Source: Mesorhizobium sp. YIM 152430 | GTDB taxonomy: Bacteria > Pseudomonadota > Alphaproteobacteria > Rhizobiales > Rhizobiaceae | NCBI RefSeq assembly: GCF_029210365.1 | Contig: NZ_JARGES010000015.1 | Location: 248,001-312,000 of the forward strand | Direction of reading: 5' to 3' | Length of the DNA: 64,000 nucleotides | Part shown: positions 37,258 to 47,608 of the stretch, piece by piece | Position numbering within the stretch: the first letter of the stretch is position 1 | Layout: every line of letters begins with the position of its first letter | Position numbers and translations under genes: made by a program | The notes under the pieces: generated by a model | What the model saw: only the letters and a program-made list of their open reading frames with translations | What the model was told of the DNA's origin: nothing | The model's database searches: none

Positions 37258-39153
37258 CTACTCCGCCGCGAGACTCTGCGCGAGGAAGCCGCCGGACTGG
37301 CGCTTCCAGAGCTGCGCGTAGAGGCCGTCGCGTGCGATCAGCGCGTCATGCGTGCCCTCCTCCACGATCCGGCCCTCGTCGATGACGATCAGCCGGTCGA
37401 GCGCGGCGATGGTGGAGAGCCGGTGCGCGACGGCAATCACGGTCTTGCCCTCCATCAGCCGGTAGAGATTGTCCTGGATCGCCGCCTCGACCTCCGAATC
37501 GAGCGCCGAGGTCGCCTCGTCGAGCAGCAGGATGGGCGCATCCTTCAGCATCATCCGCGCGATCGCGATGCGCTGGCGCTGGCCCCCGGAAAGCTTGACG
37601 CCGCGCTCGCCGACATGCGCGTCGTAGCCGGCGCGGCCCTTGGGGTCCGAAACGCCGGCGATGAAGTCGTGCGCCGCCGCCCCGCGCGCCGCCTCGATCA
37701 CCTCCGCCTCGCTCGCATCGGGGCGGGCATAGGCGATGTTGTCGTGGATCGAGCGGTGCATCAGCATCGGGTCCTGCGCGACCACGCCGAACTGCGCGCG
37801 CAGCGAGGCTTGCGTCAGGGAGCGGATGTCGCGCCCGTCGATCAGGATGCGCCCTTCCTCCACGTCGAAAAGGCGCAGGATCAGATTGACGATCGTCGTC
37901 TTGCCCGCGCCCGAGGGACCGACCAGCGCGACCTTCTCGCCCGCCCGGATGTGGAGGTTGAGATCGTCGATGATCCCGCCATCCTTGCCGTAGTGGAAGG
38001 AGACGTTCTCGAAGCGGATGTCGCCCCTCGCGCGCGGCGCGACGATCGCGTCGGGCGCGTCCGTGAGCGTCGGATCGACCGATATCGTGCCGGTCGCGTC
38101 CTGCACGGTCGCGTAGTTGCGGATGAGGCCGTTGATGTTGAACATCATGTAGCCGGACATCTGGTTGAGCCGGTAGGCGAGCCCCATGGCCGCCGCGATG
38201 GCGCCCGTCGTCGCAGTTCCCGCCATCCAGCTTTGCAGGGCGACGAGGAAGATCGCCGCCATCATGAAGCCGTTGATGATGGCGACGGCGGCGCGCACGC
38301 GGGTGATCGACCGCGTCAGCCTCTTCACCGCCATCAGATAGTTGTGCATCCCCTCGCGCACGAAGGAATGTTCGCGCCCGCCTGAATCGAACAGCTTGAC
38401 GGCGAGGATGTTGGTGAAGGCGTCGACGAGACGTCCGTTGACGACCGAGCGTTCGTCCGCCGTGCGCCGGCCCGCCGCGCGCAGCGGCGGCAGGAGCTTC
38501 CAGCCGGCAATTGCGTAGACCGCGATCCACGCGGCGAGTATCGCCAGCATCCACGGATCGACCGAGAACATGATCGTCGCGGCGAGCACGAGAAAGGTGA
38601 CGAAGCCCCAGACGGTCTGTAGCGAGGAGATGATGAAATCGCCCGTCGCCTCCGACCCTTGCGTGATCTTGGTGGCGATGCGGCCGGCGAAATCGTTCTG
38701 GAAGAAGGTGTAAGGCTGCTCGATCACACGCCGGAACGCCTGCCAGCGCACACGCTGGTAAAAGTTCGGTGCGATGGTCTGTTCCTCCACCACCGTCTGG
38801 AAGATCATCGCGACGGCGCGGACCAGGAGGACAAGCAGGAGATAGGCCAGGATCGCCCAGCCATAATCGGCCAGAAGCGCCGTCGGCGTCGTCGTTTCCA
38901 GAATGTCGATGATTCTGCCGAGCGCCCAGTAGAGCCCCGCATCCACCGCCCCCGTCAGCCCGCCGGCAATCAGCAGCAACACGAATGACCCCGGCGCCTG
39001 CCGTGCGAAGAAGGCAATGAAGCCGAACGCCGTCTTCGGCAGCACGGCCCGATCCGTATCGGCGAACGGATCGATGACGTTCTCCACGCTCCGCCACGCC
39101 CGTTCGGACAGGCGTGACCTGGCATCGTCCGTCTTCACCGGCGCTTCGCTCAT
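37258..39153 (-). CDS. ABC exporter (fused membrane and ATPase domains), second of pair
   Basis: 631 aa, type-I exporter half-transporter. Six membrane helices span about 50-340; the N terminus is cytoplasmic. The ATPase has Walker A GPSGAGKTT, Q loop FGVVAQDPMLMH, signature LSGGQRQRIAIARMML, Walker B ILLLDEATSALDSE with the catalytic Glu, and the H loop AHRLST. Both half-sites appear complete. Substrate unknown (MsbA-like lipid or drug exporters are the nearest class). It overlaps the partner gene by 4 bases (ATGA), so a heterodimer is likely. Confidence 0.92.
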   Translation of the reverse strand: MSEAPVKTDDARSRLSERAWRSVENVIDPFADTDRAVLPKTAFGFIAFFARQAPGSFVLLLIAGGLTGAVDAGLYWALGRIIDILETTTPTALLADYGWAILAYLLLVLLVRAVAMIFQTVVEEQTIAPNFYQRVRWQAFRRVIEQPYTFFQNDFAGRIATKITQGSEATGDFIISSLQTVWGFVTFLVLAATIMFSVDPWMLAILAAWIAVYAIAGWKLLPPLRAAGRRTADERSVVNGRLVDAFTNILAVKLFDSGGREHSFVREGMHNYLMAVKRLTRSITRVRAAVAIINGFMMAAIFLVALQSWMAGTATTGAIAAAMGLAYRLNQMSGYMMFNINGLIRNYATVQDATGTISVDPTLTDAPDAIVAPRARGDIRFENVSFHYGKDGGIIDDLNLHIRAGEKVALVGPSGAGKTTIVNLILRLFDVEEGRILIDGRDIRSLTQASLRAQFGVVAQDPMLMHRSIHDNIAYARPDASEAEVIEAARGAAAHDFIAGVSDPKGRAGYDAHVGERGVKLSGGQRQRIAIARMMLKDAPILLLDEATSALDSEVEAAIQDNLYRLMEGKTVIAVAHRLSTIAALDRLIVIDEGRIVEEGTHDALIARDGLYAQLWKRQSGGFLAQSLAAE

Positions 39154-41012
39154 TCGGCTGCGATATCCTTTTCGTTTTCCGCCTCGTCGGGCAGAAGGAA
39201 TCCGCCCGACTGCCGGTTCCACAGATGGGCGTAAAGGCCGCCGCTTGCGATCAATTCATCGTGCGTGCCGTCCTCCACGACATGGCCCTTGTCCATCACG
39301 ACCAGCCGGTCCATCGCCGCGATGGTGGAGAGGCGGTGTGCGATGGCGATCACCGTCTTGCCTTCCATCAGGCGGTAGAGGTTCTCCTGGATCGCCGCCT
39401 CCACTTCCGAATCGAGCGCCGAGGTCGCCTCGTCGAGGATCAGGATCGGCGCGTCCTTGAGCATGACGCGGGCGATCGCGATGCGCTGGCGCTGGCCGCC
39501 GGAAAGCTTGACCCCGCGCTCGCCGACATGGGCGTCGAAACCCTTGCGGCCTTCGGGGTCGGAGAGCCCGGCGATGAAATCCAGCGCCTCGGCCCGCCGC
39601 GCCGCCTCCATCATCATCTCCTCGGTCGCGTCGGGGCGGCCGTAGAGGATGTTGTCGCGCACGGAGCGATGGAGCAGCGACGTATCCTGCGTCACGACGC
39701 CGATATGCGCGCGCAGGCTCTCCTGGGTGACGTCGGCGATGTTCTGCCCGTCGATCATCAGGCGCCCGCCCTCGATGTCGTAGAAGCGCAGCAAGAGGTT
39801 GACGAGCGTCGACTTGCCCGCGCCAGAGCGTCCGACCACGCCGACCTTCTCGCCCGGCCGGATGGTCAGGTCGAGCTTTTCGAGAACACCCTTCTGCTTG
39901 CCGTAGTGGAAGCGCACGTCGTCGAACACGATCTCGCCGCGCGGCACCACCAACGCCACGGCGTCGGGCTTGTCGTCGACGATCCGCGGCAGCGAGATCG
40001 AGGCGATGCCGTCCTGCACGGTGCCGACATTCTCGAACAGCGCCGACAGTTCCCACATGATCCATTGCGACATGCCCCACAGCCGCAGGACGAGGCCGAG
40101 CGCGACCGCGATCGCGCCGACCGTCACAGCGTCGAGCTGCCACAGCCAGATGCCGAGCGCGGCGACGAAGAACAGGCAGAGCGAATTGAGCACGTAGAGC
40201 AGGCCGTAGAGCCCGGTCACCAGCCGCATCTGGCGGTAGACCGTATCGAGGAACGAACGCATACCGTCGCGCGCGAAGGACGCCTCGCGCTGCGCGTGGC
40301 TGAAGAGCTTGACGGTCTGGATGTTGGTGTAGCTGTCGACGACGCGCCCCGTCATCACCGAACGCGCATCGGCCTGCTCTTCGGCAACGCGGCCGAGCCG
40401 CGGCACGAAATGGACCATCAGACAGACATAGGCGATGATCCAGCCGGCAAGCGGCAGGGCCAGCCGCCAGTCGGCCGAGGCGACGATGAACAACATGCCG
40501 AGGAAATAGACGACGACGTAGTTCAGCACGTCGAACGTCTTGATCACCGTCTCGCGCACGGCGAGCGCCGTCTGCATCAGCTTGGTGGCGATGCGGCCGG
40601 CGAACTCGTCCTGGTAGAAGGTCATCGACTGCTTGAGCAGATAGCGATGGACCTGCCAGCGGATGCGCATCGGATAATTGCCGAACAGCGTCTGCTGCTG
40701 GAGCAGCGAATGCATCAGCACCATGCCGGGCAGGCCGACGAGGACCAGCAGCGCCATGCCGGCAAGCTGCCAGCCATTGTCGGCAAGGAACGTCTCGCGG
40801 TCCTGCGCCGTCAGCCAGTCGACGATGTTGCCGAGGAAGGAGAACATCCAGACCTCGGTGATCGCGATCGCAGCGATCAGGATCGCCGCCGGGATCAGAT
40901 AGGGCCAGGCATCCTTCGTATAGTGCAGGCAGAAGGCGAACAGCGTCTTCGGCGGCTCGACCGGCTCTTCGGCCGGAAAGGGATCGAGGCGGGATTCAAA
41001 CCAGCGGAACAT
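39150..41012 (-). CDS. ABC exporter (fused membrane and ATPase domains), first of pair
   Basis: 620 aa with the same layout as its downstream partner: six membrane helices (about 30-330), Walker A GRSGAGKST, signature LSGGQRQRIAIARVML, Walker B LILDEATSALDSE, H loop AHRLST. The two ATPase domains are almost identical over long blocks, while the membrane domains differ more, as expected after duplication. The start at 41012 begins MFRWFESRLDPFPAEEP; the open frame to 41069 is not supported. Two short ORFs and a promoter lie upstream. Confidence 0.92.
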   Translation of the reverse strand: MFRWFESRLDPFPAEEPVEPPKTLFAFCLHYTKDAWPYLIPAAILIAAIAITEVWMFSFLGNIVDWLTAQDRETFLADNGWQLAGMALLVLVGLPGMVLMHSLLQQQTLFGNYPMRIRWQVHRYLLKQSMTFYQDEFAGRIATKLMQTALAVRETVIKTFDVLNYVVVYFLGMLFIVASADWRLALPLAGWIIAYVCLMVHFVPRLGRVAEEQADARSVMTGRVVDSYTNIQTVKLFSHAQREASFARDGMRSFLDTVYRQMRLVTGLYGLLYVLNSLCLFFVAALGIWLWQLDAVTVGAIAVALGLVLRLWGMSQWIMWELSALFENVGTVQDGIASISLPRIVDDKPDAVALVVPRGEIVFDDVRFHYGKQKGVLEKLDLTIRPGEKVGVVGRSGAGKSTLVNLLLRFYDIEGGRLMIDGQNIADVTQESLRAHIGVVTQDTSLLHRSVRDNILYGRPDATEEMMMEAARRAEALDFIAGLSDPEGRKGFDAHVGERGVKLSGGQRQRIAIARVMLKDAPILILDEATSALDSEVEAAIQENLYRLMEGKTVIAIAHRLSTIAAMDRLVVMDKGHVVEDGTHDELIASGGLYAHLWNRQSGGFLLPDEAENEKDIAAE

Positions 41013-41250
41013 GGTGGAAACTTTCGGTCGTGTGGTGATCGAGAACGGCAGCGCCGGCCAGGGCGCCATGTTCCGCGACCCTCATGTAGGGCGTTGATGT
41101 CGAGCTTCCCACGCCGGCGCGCGCCGCTCCTGCCATGACGATGGCAGGAAGCGCCAGAAGCGCCGCGATCGCCGAAGCGGTCAGGCCGCAGGCAAGGTTT
41201 CGGTCATCGGGAGCGCGCCGCACGGAGCGCAAATCAGGCTGGGGAAACAT
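40996..41250 (-). CDS. Possible small protein upstream of the ABC exporters
   Basis: 84 aa, ATG 41250. A hydrophobic stretch (CGLTASAIAALLALPAIVMAGAA, about 21-43) could be a signal peptide or membrane anchor. The rest is unremarkable and the gene runs 17 bases into the ABC gene. Its RBS is weak. Low confidence; it fills an otherwise empty stretch of the presumed transcript. Confidence 0.3.
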   Translation of the reverse strand: MFPQPDLRSVRRAPDDRNLACGLTASAIAALLALPAIVMAGAARAGVGSSTSTPYMRVAEHGALAGAAVLDHHTTESFHHVPLV

Positions 41251-41313
41251 CGTCGAAATCTCGTGGGTCCGGTCGTGGGGCCGGCGGATTTCGAAGGCGG
41301 ATGCTTCAGCGTG

Positions 41314-41394
41314 TCAGGGAAGCGTCGATCCGAAAACCACAGGCGCGAGGAAAGCGCGGCGCGCGCGAATGCGGGATGGCAAGAAAATATTCAT
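41314..41394 (-). CDS. 26-codon upstream ORF with strong ribosome-binding site
   Basis: Reads MNIFLPSRIRARRAFLAPVV and six more residues, then stop. AGGAGG (41406-41401) lies 6 nt before the ATG, the best ribosome-binding site in the neighbourhood. It is placed about 30 nt after the likely transcription start of the ABC operon. It could be a regulatory upstream ORF or a small Arg-rich protein. Confidence 0.5.
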   Translation of the reverse strand: MNIFLPSRIRARRAFLAPVVFGSTLP

Positions 41395-41430
41395 CGCGTG
41401 CCTCCTGTGGTTCGGGTTGGACGAGGATGC

Positions 41431-41459
41431 TTCATACCCGAAACGAGGCGATTTGACCA
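41431..41459 (-). promoter_or_regulatory. Candidate promoter of the ABC exporter operon
   Basis: On the minus strand TGGTCA (41459-41454), 17-bp spacer, TATGAA (41436-41431). Each box matches the consensus at 4 of 6 positions. Confidence 0.5.
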
Positions 41460-41510
41460 CCCGCCCCGATTGGCGCTACGCCCAACTCTCGATTGCACCA
41501 GGATAAACCG

Positions 41511-41972
41511 ATGCGCATCGCGCTCTACCAGCCCGACATCGCCGGCAACACCGGCACGATCCTGCGCCTCGCCGCCTGCCTCGGGCTCGAAATCCACATC
41601 GTCGAGCCGGTCGGCTTCGACCTGTCGGACCGCAATCTGAAGCGCGCCGGCATGGACTATCTCGAAATGGCGGCGCTGACGCGCCATGTCGACTGGGCGG
41701 CGTTCGAGACATGGCGCAAAGCGCAAGGCGCGCGCCTGGTCCTTCTGACCACGAAAGCCGACTCCGCCTACACCGACTTCGCCTATTTGCCCGGCGACGT
41801 GCTTCTCTTCGGCCGCGAATCCGCCGGCGTTCCCGACGCGATCCACGACGCCGCCGACCACCGCCTCACCATCCCCATGCGCCCCGGCGCCCGCAGCCTC
41901 AACCTGGCGATGAGCGTCGCCATGGTTGCGGGCGAGGCGCTGCGGCAGACGGGCGGATTTCGGAACGGTTGA
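41511..41972 (+). CDS. trmL: tRNA (cytidine/uridine-34-2'-O)-methyltransferase TrmL
   Basis: 153 aa SPOUT methyltransferase, the minimal TrmL size. It begins MRIALYQPDIAGNTGTILRLAA and includes the knot motifs LLFGRESAGVP and LTIPMRPGARSLNLAMSVAMV. It methylates the wobble ribose of tRNA-Leu species. RBS AGGA sits 7 nt before ATG 41511. It ends beside palindromic repeat copy 2. Confidence 0.93.
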   Translation: MRIALYQPDIAGNTGTILRLAACLGLEIHIVEPVGFDLSDRNLKRAGMDYLEMAALTRHVDWAAFETWRKAQGARLVLLTTKADSAYTDFAYLPGDVLLFGRESAGVPDAIHDAADHRLTIPMRPGARSLNLAMSVAMVAGEALRQTGGFRNG

Positions 41973-42000
41973 GCCTGGTGGCTCAGGCCGGACGATCGAA

Positions 42001-42142
42001 GACCCCCACCCCATACCCCTCCCCACAAGGAGGAGGGGGACGTCAGCGCCGTGTCTCGCCTTCCGCTTGGAGCTTGCTCGAACGGTTGGGAGCAACGTCG
42101 AGGTCCCCCTCCTCCTTGTGGGGAGGGGTATGGGGTGGGGGT
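42001..42142. repeat. Palindromic intergenic repeat, CCCCACCC family, copy 2
   Basis: The arms 42002-42041 and 42102-42142 are perfect reverse complements over about 40 bp, separated by 60 bp. Each starts ccccacccc and holds a small palindrome (ctccccacaaggaggag). It lies between the convergent trmL and DUF559 genes. Confidence 0.85.
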
Positions 42143-42174
42143 ACGGCGCAGACGTCCCAAGCAAAAGCACATCC

Positions 42175-42537
42175 TCAACCAACCCCGATCTCCCTCAGGA
42201 TCGTCTCGACGCACCCGTCGAAATTTTCACCGAGTTCACCCGTATTGATCCTCAGCACGCGATACCCATCCATCGCCAGCCGGGCATCCCGCACTCCGTC
42301 GCGAACCTGCCGATCCGGCAACTGATGATGCTCGCCGTCGATTTCGATGACCAGACGCTTCTCGTGGATGACGAAGTCGGCGACATACGGCCCGATCGGC
42401 GCCTGCCGCCTGACATGGATGCCGTACCAGGTCCTGAACATCTTCAGTTCCGCCCACAGCCGCCGCTCGCCATCGGTCATGTCGCGGCGGAGCTTGCGCG
42501 CCCGCGAAATAGTGTTCGGATCGATGGCGCTCGGCAT
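42175..42537 (-). CDS. DUF559 family protein, Vsr-like endonuclease fold
   Basis: 120 aa. Family motifs are ARKLRRDMTDGERRLWAELK, FRTWYGIHVRRQAPIGPYVADFVIHEKRLVIEIDGEHH and YRVLRINTGEL. The restriction-endonuclease-like core has Asp in VADFV and Glu-Ile-Asp in VIEIDGEHH. Related to very-short-patch repair nucleases, but the biological role is unknown. It stands alone, with repeats of the same family on both sides (42001-42142 and 42609-42662). Confidence 0.88.
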   Translation of the reverse strand: MPSAIDPNTISRARKLRRDMTDGERRLWAELKMFRTWYGIHVRRQAPIGPYVADFVIHEKRLVIEIDGEHHQLPDRQVRDGVRDARLAMDGYRVLRINTGELGENFDGCVETILREIGVG

Positions 42538-42608
42538 CTCGGCTGGTCCTCTACAAGAACGTCAACGTCCGAAACAAATATCGAATTCGCAAGGATTCCT
42601 GTGAAGAG

Positions 42609-42662
42609 GACCCCCCACCCCATACCCCGCCCCACAAGGAGGAGGGTATGGGGTGGGGGGTC
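42609..42662. repeat. Palindromic intergenic repeat, CCCCACCC family, short copy 3
   Basis: ccccccaccccatacc (from 42611) and ggtatggggtgggggg (to 42660) form one 16-bp palindrome with a short centre, i.e. a collapsed version without the 60-70 bp middle. It lies between the DUF559 start and the MoaD-like stop. Confidence 0.8.
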
Positions 42663-42693
42663 TTTCTCGCAGAAATCTGCCTCGCCCCCTCCT

Positions 42694-42972
42694 CTACCCC
42701 CCGCTGATCGCCGTCAGCACGAACACCTCGTCCCCCGCCTGTAGCCGGTGCCCGAGTTTCACCCGCTCGCCATCGACGAAGACGTTGATGTGCTTGCGGA
42801 TGGCCGGACGCGAATCGCAAAGGCGGTCGCGCATTCCCGGCCACAGCGCCTCCAGCCCGTCGACCATCTCGGCAACGGTTCCCGCCTGCATCTCGACCCG
42901 CCGCGCCGCCCCCGGAAACAGGTCGACGAGGATCGCCGGCAGGCGGACGATGATGTCGGGACGCTCAGTCAT
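42694..42972 (-). CDS. MoaD/ThiS-like beta-grasp protein with C-terminal Gly-Gly
   Basis: 92 aa from ATG 42972 (MTERPDIIVRLPAILVDLFPG). Beta-grasp blocks are AGTVAEMVDGLEALWPGMRDRL, NVFVDGERVKL and the terminal GDEVFVLTAISGG. The exposed Gly-Gly is what E1-like enzymes adenylate and thiocarboxylate in MoaD and ThiS. No E1, moaE or thi gene is near. Three earlier in-frame ATGs at 43017, 43002 and 42987 arise from a 15-bp tandem repeat (MNDGA units), so the start is uncertain. It is coupled to the beta-propeller gene upstream. Confidence 0.85.
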   Translation of the reverse strand: MTERPDIIVRLPAILVDLFPGAARRVEMQAGTVAEMVDGLEALWPGMRDRLCDSRPAIRKHINVFVDGERVKLGHRLQAGDEVFVLTAISGG

Positions 42973-43017
42973 GGCCTCGTCATTCATGGCCCCGTCATTC
43001 ATGGCCCCGTCATTCAT
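42973..43017 (-). repeat. 15-bp tandem repeat at the MoaD-like start
   Basis: Three near-identical 15-base units (tcattcatggccccg on the plus strand), each adding an in-frame ATG and encoding MNDGA, MNDGA, MNDEA. The array overlaps the last bases of the propeller gene. Confidence 0.75.
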
Positions 43018-44092
43018 GGATCGTCAGCGTCTCGACCGACAGGATCGCCGGCATGTGCGCCTCGATCTCGCGCCATGTCTCGCCCTCGTCGCTCGAGGCG
43101 AAGAGCGCGCCGCCGCTGGTGCCGAAATAGACGCCGGCTGTGTCCATCCGGTCGGTCGCCATCGCCTGTCGCAGCACGCCGAAATAGGCGTTCTGTTGCG
43201 GCAGGCCGTCGCGCAGATCCTGCCAGGTGCGGCCCGCGTCGCGCGTGCGCCAGACCGCCGCCTTCGCGTCGGGCATGAAGCGGCCCATGGTGTCGCCGTT
43301 GAGCGGCAAGAGGAAGAGCGTGTCGCGATCCTTCGGATGCGCGGCGGCGGGGAAGCCGAAACTCGACGGCAGACCCTGTTCGATGCTCTCCCATTTCACG
43401 CCGCCATCGTCGGTGCGGTACATGCCGCAATGGTTCTGCTGGTAGAGCCGGCCATTGGCGCCCGCCGCCATGACGACATTGTGGACGCACTGGCCGAATT
43501 CGGGATAGTTCTCGCCCTCGGGCAGGAAGTCGGCGCGCGTGCCGCGATTGCGCGGCTCCCAGGTCTCGCCGCCATCGGCGGTGTGGAACACGCCGGCGGC
43601 CGAGATGCCGATCCAGATCTTCTTCTCGTCCGCAGGATCGATCACCAGCGAATGCAGGATCAGCCCGGCCCCGCCGGGGTTCCAGTGCGGCCGCGACGGG
43701 TGCTTCTGTAACCCCTCGACATGCGTCCATGTCTCGCCATCGTCGTCGGATCGGAACAGCCCGGCCGGCTGGACGCCGGCATAGACGCTGCCATTGTGCG
43801 CGGCCACGCTCCAGACCGACGAGATCGGCTCCTGCCCTTCCGCATAGGCGAGCCCGTTGGAGGAATGCGTCCATGTCTTGCCGAGGTCGGTCGACTTCCA
43901 GACCGCGGGACCGAACCAGGCGTCGCCGCCGCCCGCATAAAGCGTGCCGGTTTCGGGATGCGCGACGAAATGGTTGATCGGCCATGTCTGGCAGAACGGG
44001 CCGGAGAGCTTCCAGTCGCGCCGGGCGCCATCACTTTCCAGAATGAAGGCACCCTTCTTGGTGCCGACCAGTATCAGTACCTTGTCTGCCAT
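43010..44092 (-). CDS. Six-bladed BNR/Asp-box beta-propeller protein
   Basis: 360 aa. Six Asp boxes (S/T-x-D-x-G-x-T/K-W) are spaced through the protein: STDLGKTWTH, SDDDGETWTH, TADGGETWEP, TDDGGVKWES, TRDAGRTWQD and SSDEGETWRE. It looks cytosolic: no signal peptide, and it begins MADKVLILVGTKKGAFIL. Sialidase-type catalytic Arg triads are not evident, so the exo-alpha-sialidase label often applied to such proteins is doubtful. The start at 44092 follows GGAGG. It overlaps or abuts the MoaD-like gene, suggesting joint function. Confidence 0.85.
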   Translation of the reverse strand: MADKVLILVGTKKGAFILESDGARRDWKLSGPFCQTWPINHFVAHPETGTLYAGGGDAWFGPAVWKSTDLGKTWTHSSNGLAYAEGQEPISSVWSVAAHNGSVYAGVQPAGLFRSDDDGETWTHVEGLQKHPSRPHWNPGGAGLILHSLVIDPADEKKIWIGISAAGVFHTADGGETWEPRNRGTRADFLPEGENYPEFGQCVHNVVMAAGANGRLYQQNHCGMYRTDDGGVKWESIEQGLPSSFGFPAAAHPKDRDTLFLLPLNGDTMGRFMPDAKAAVWRTRDAGRTWQDLRDGLPQQNAYFGVLRQAMATDRMDTAGVYFGTSGGALFASSDEGETWREIEAHMPAILSVETLTIHE

Positions 44093-44196
44093 CAGATCCT
44101 CCATTTCCCCGGCCGGGACATTACTCCTTTTGCGATGACGGTTGAACGACCCGCGAACCGACAATCATGGGCGCAATTTTTTGAAAGCGGTGCGGC

Positions 44197-44225
44197 TTGT
44201 CACGCAATCATCGCTCGGCTATCTC
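44197..44225 (+). promoter_or_regulatory. Promoter of the leuL-leuA transcript
   Basis: TTGTCA (44197-44202), 17-bp spacer, TATCTC (44220-44225). Start of transcription 6-8 bases downstream would fall at 44231-44233, i.e. at or next to the leader-peptide ATG, so the leader may be translated without a 5' UTR. Confidence 0.65.
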
Positions 44226-44232
44226 TTCGCCC

Positions 44233-46954
<2,722 letters not shown>

Positions 46955-47029
46955 CTTTTGGCGCGTTTTCGCCGGAATCGTGGTGTAACGAAGCGTTAAC
47001 CGTACCCACTGAGTGCCCGGAGCGCCGGC

Positions 47030-47608
47030 ATGAGCGAAGCTTTGGAAGAAACGTCCCAGAAGGGCGAACTGCGCCGCCTCGCCGCCGCGATCCGCGAGGT
47101 CAAGACCAACAATGCCGACCGCACCGACGTCGTGGTCGATCTGCGCGAGGCCCAGCAGACCCGGCTCGAAATGCTCGCGCAGGATCTGGAGCAGGTCTTC
47201 GCCGACATCCCGCCCCACGACGAGCGCTTCGATCTGAACGTCACCGGCGGGCTTCAGCCGCGCCTGTGGATCGACGCGGTCAGCCACGTCACCATGGGCC
47301 GCGACAAGCGCACCTACCGCTTCCTGAAGGACACCCGCAACGGCCGCATCGTGCTTGCCGAAACGCCCGACATCAAGAAGGTTGCCAATGCCGTGACGCT
47401 CTATGTCGCCGAGCGCATGGTCGAGCGCGAGGCGGTGCTGGCGGGCGACCGCGAAATCCCCGCGCCCGTCCTCGGCGTTCTCGACAGCGAGCCGGCCAAG
47501 GCCGCCTTCGACGTCTTCACGTCGCTGGCGCTGTTCCTCGCCGGCGCGTTCGTCGGCGTCGCGGCGGTGCTCTATTTCGCCTGGGACCGCTTGGCGATCA
47601 GCTTCTGA
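47030..47608 (+). CDS. Conserved hypothetical protein with C-terminal membrane anchor
   Basis: 192 aa. The N-terminal part is acidic and helical (LRRLAAAIREVKTNNADRTDVVVDLREAQQTRLEMLAQDLEQVF). A middle domain (LNVTGGLQPRLWIDAVSHVTMGRDKRTYRFLKDTRNGRIVLAETPDIKKVANAVTLYVAERMVE) is followed by a tail anchor (about 165-186). No family recognised by name. Its last 37 bases overlap the 3' end of the convergent phosphoesterase gene. Confidence 0.75.
   Translation: MSEALEETSQKGELRRLAAAIREVKTNNADRTDVVVDLREAQQTRLEMLAQDLEQVFADIPPHDERFDLNVTGGLQPRLWIDAVSHVTMGRDKRTYRFLKDTRNGRIVLAETPDIKKVANAVTLYVAERMVEREAVLAGDREIPAPVLGVLDSEPAKAAFDVFTSLALFLAGAFVGVAAVLYFAWDRLAISF

Noticed and set aside
39114-41138. 674-codon open frame on the plus strand, antisense to the first ABC exporter gene
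   Set aside because: Its translation is Arg/His/Asp-rich low complexity without a recognisable fold, as expected for a shadow frame of a GC-rich gene; the minus-strand gene has complete ATPase motifs.
43010-44092. Annotation as a sialidase
   Set aside because: Asp boxes define the propeller fold only; the catalytic Arg triad, Asp and Tyr/Glu pair of sialidases are not apparent and there is no signal peptide.
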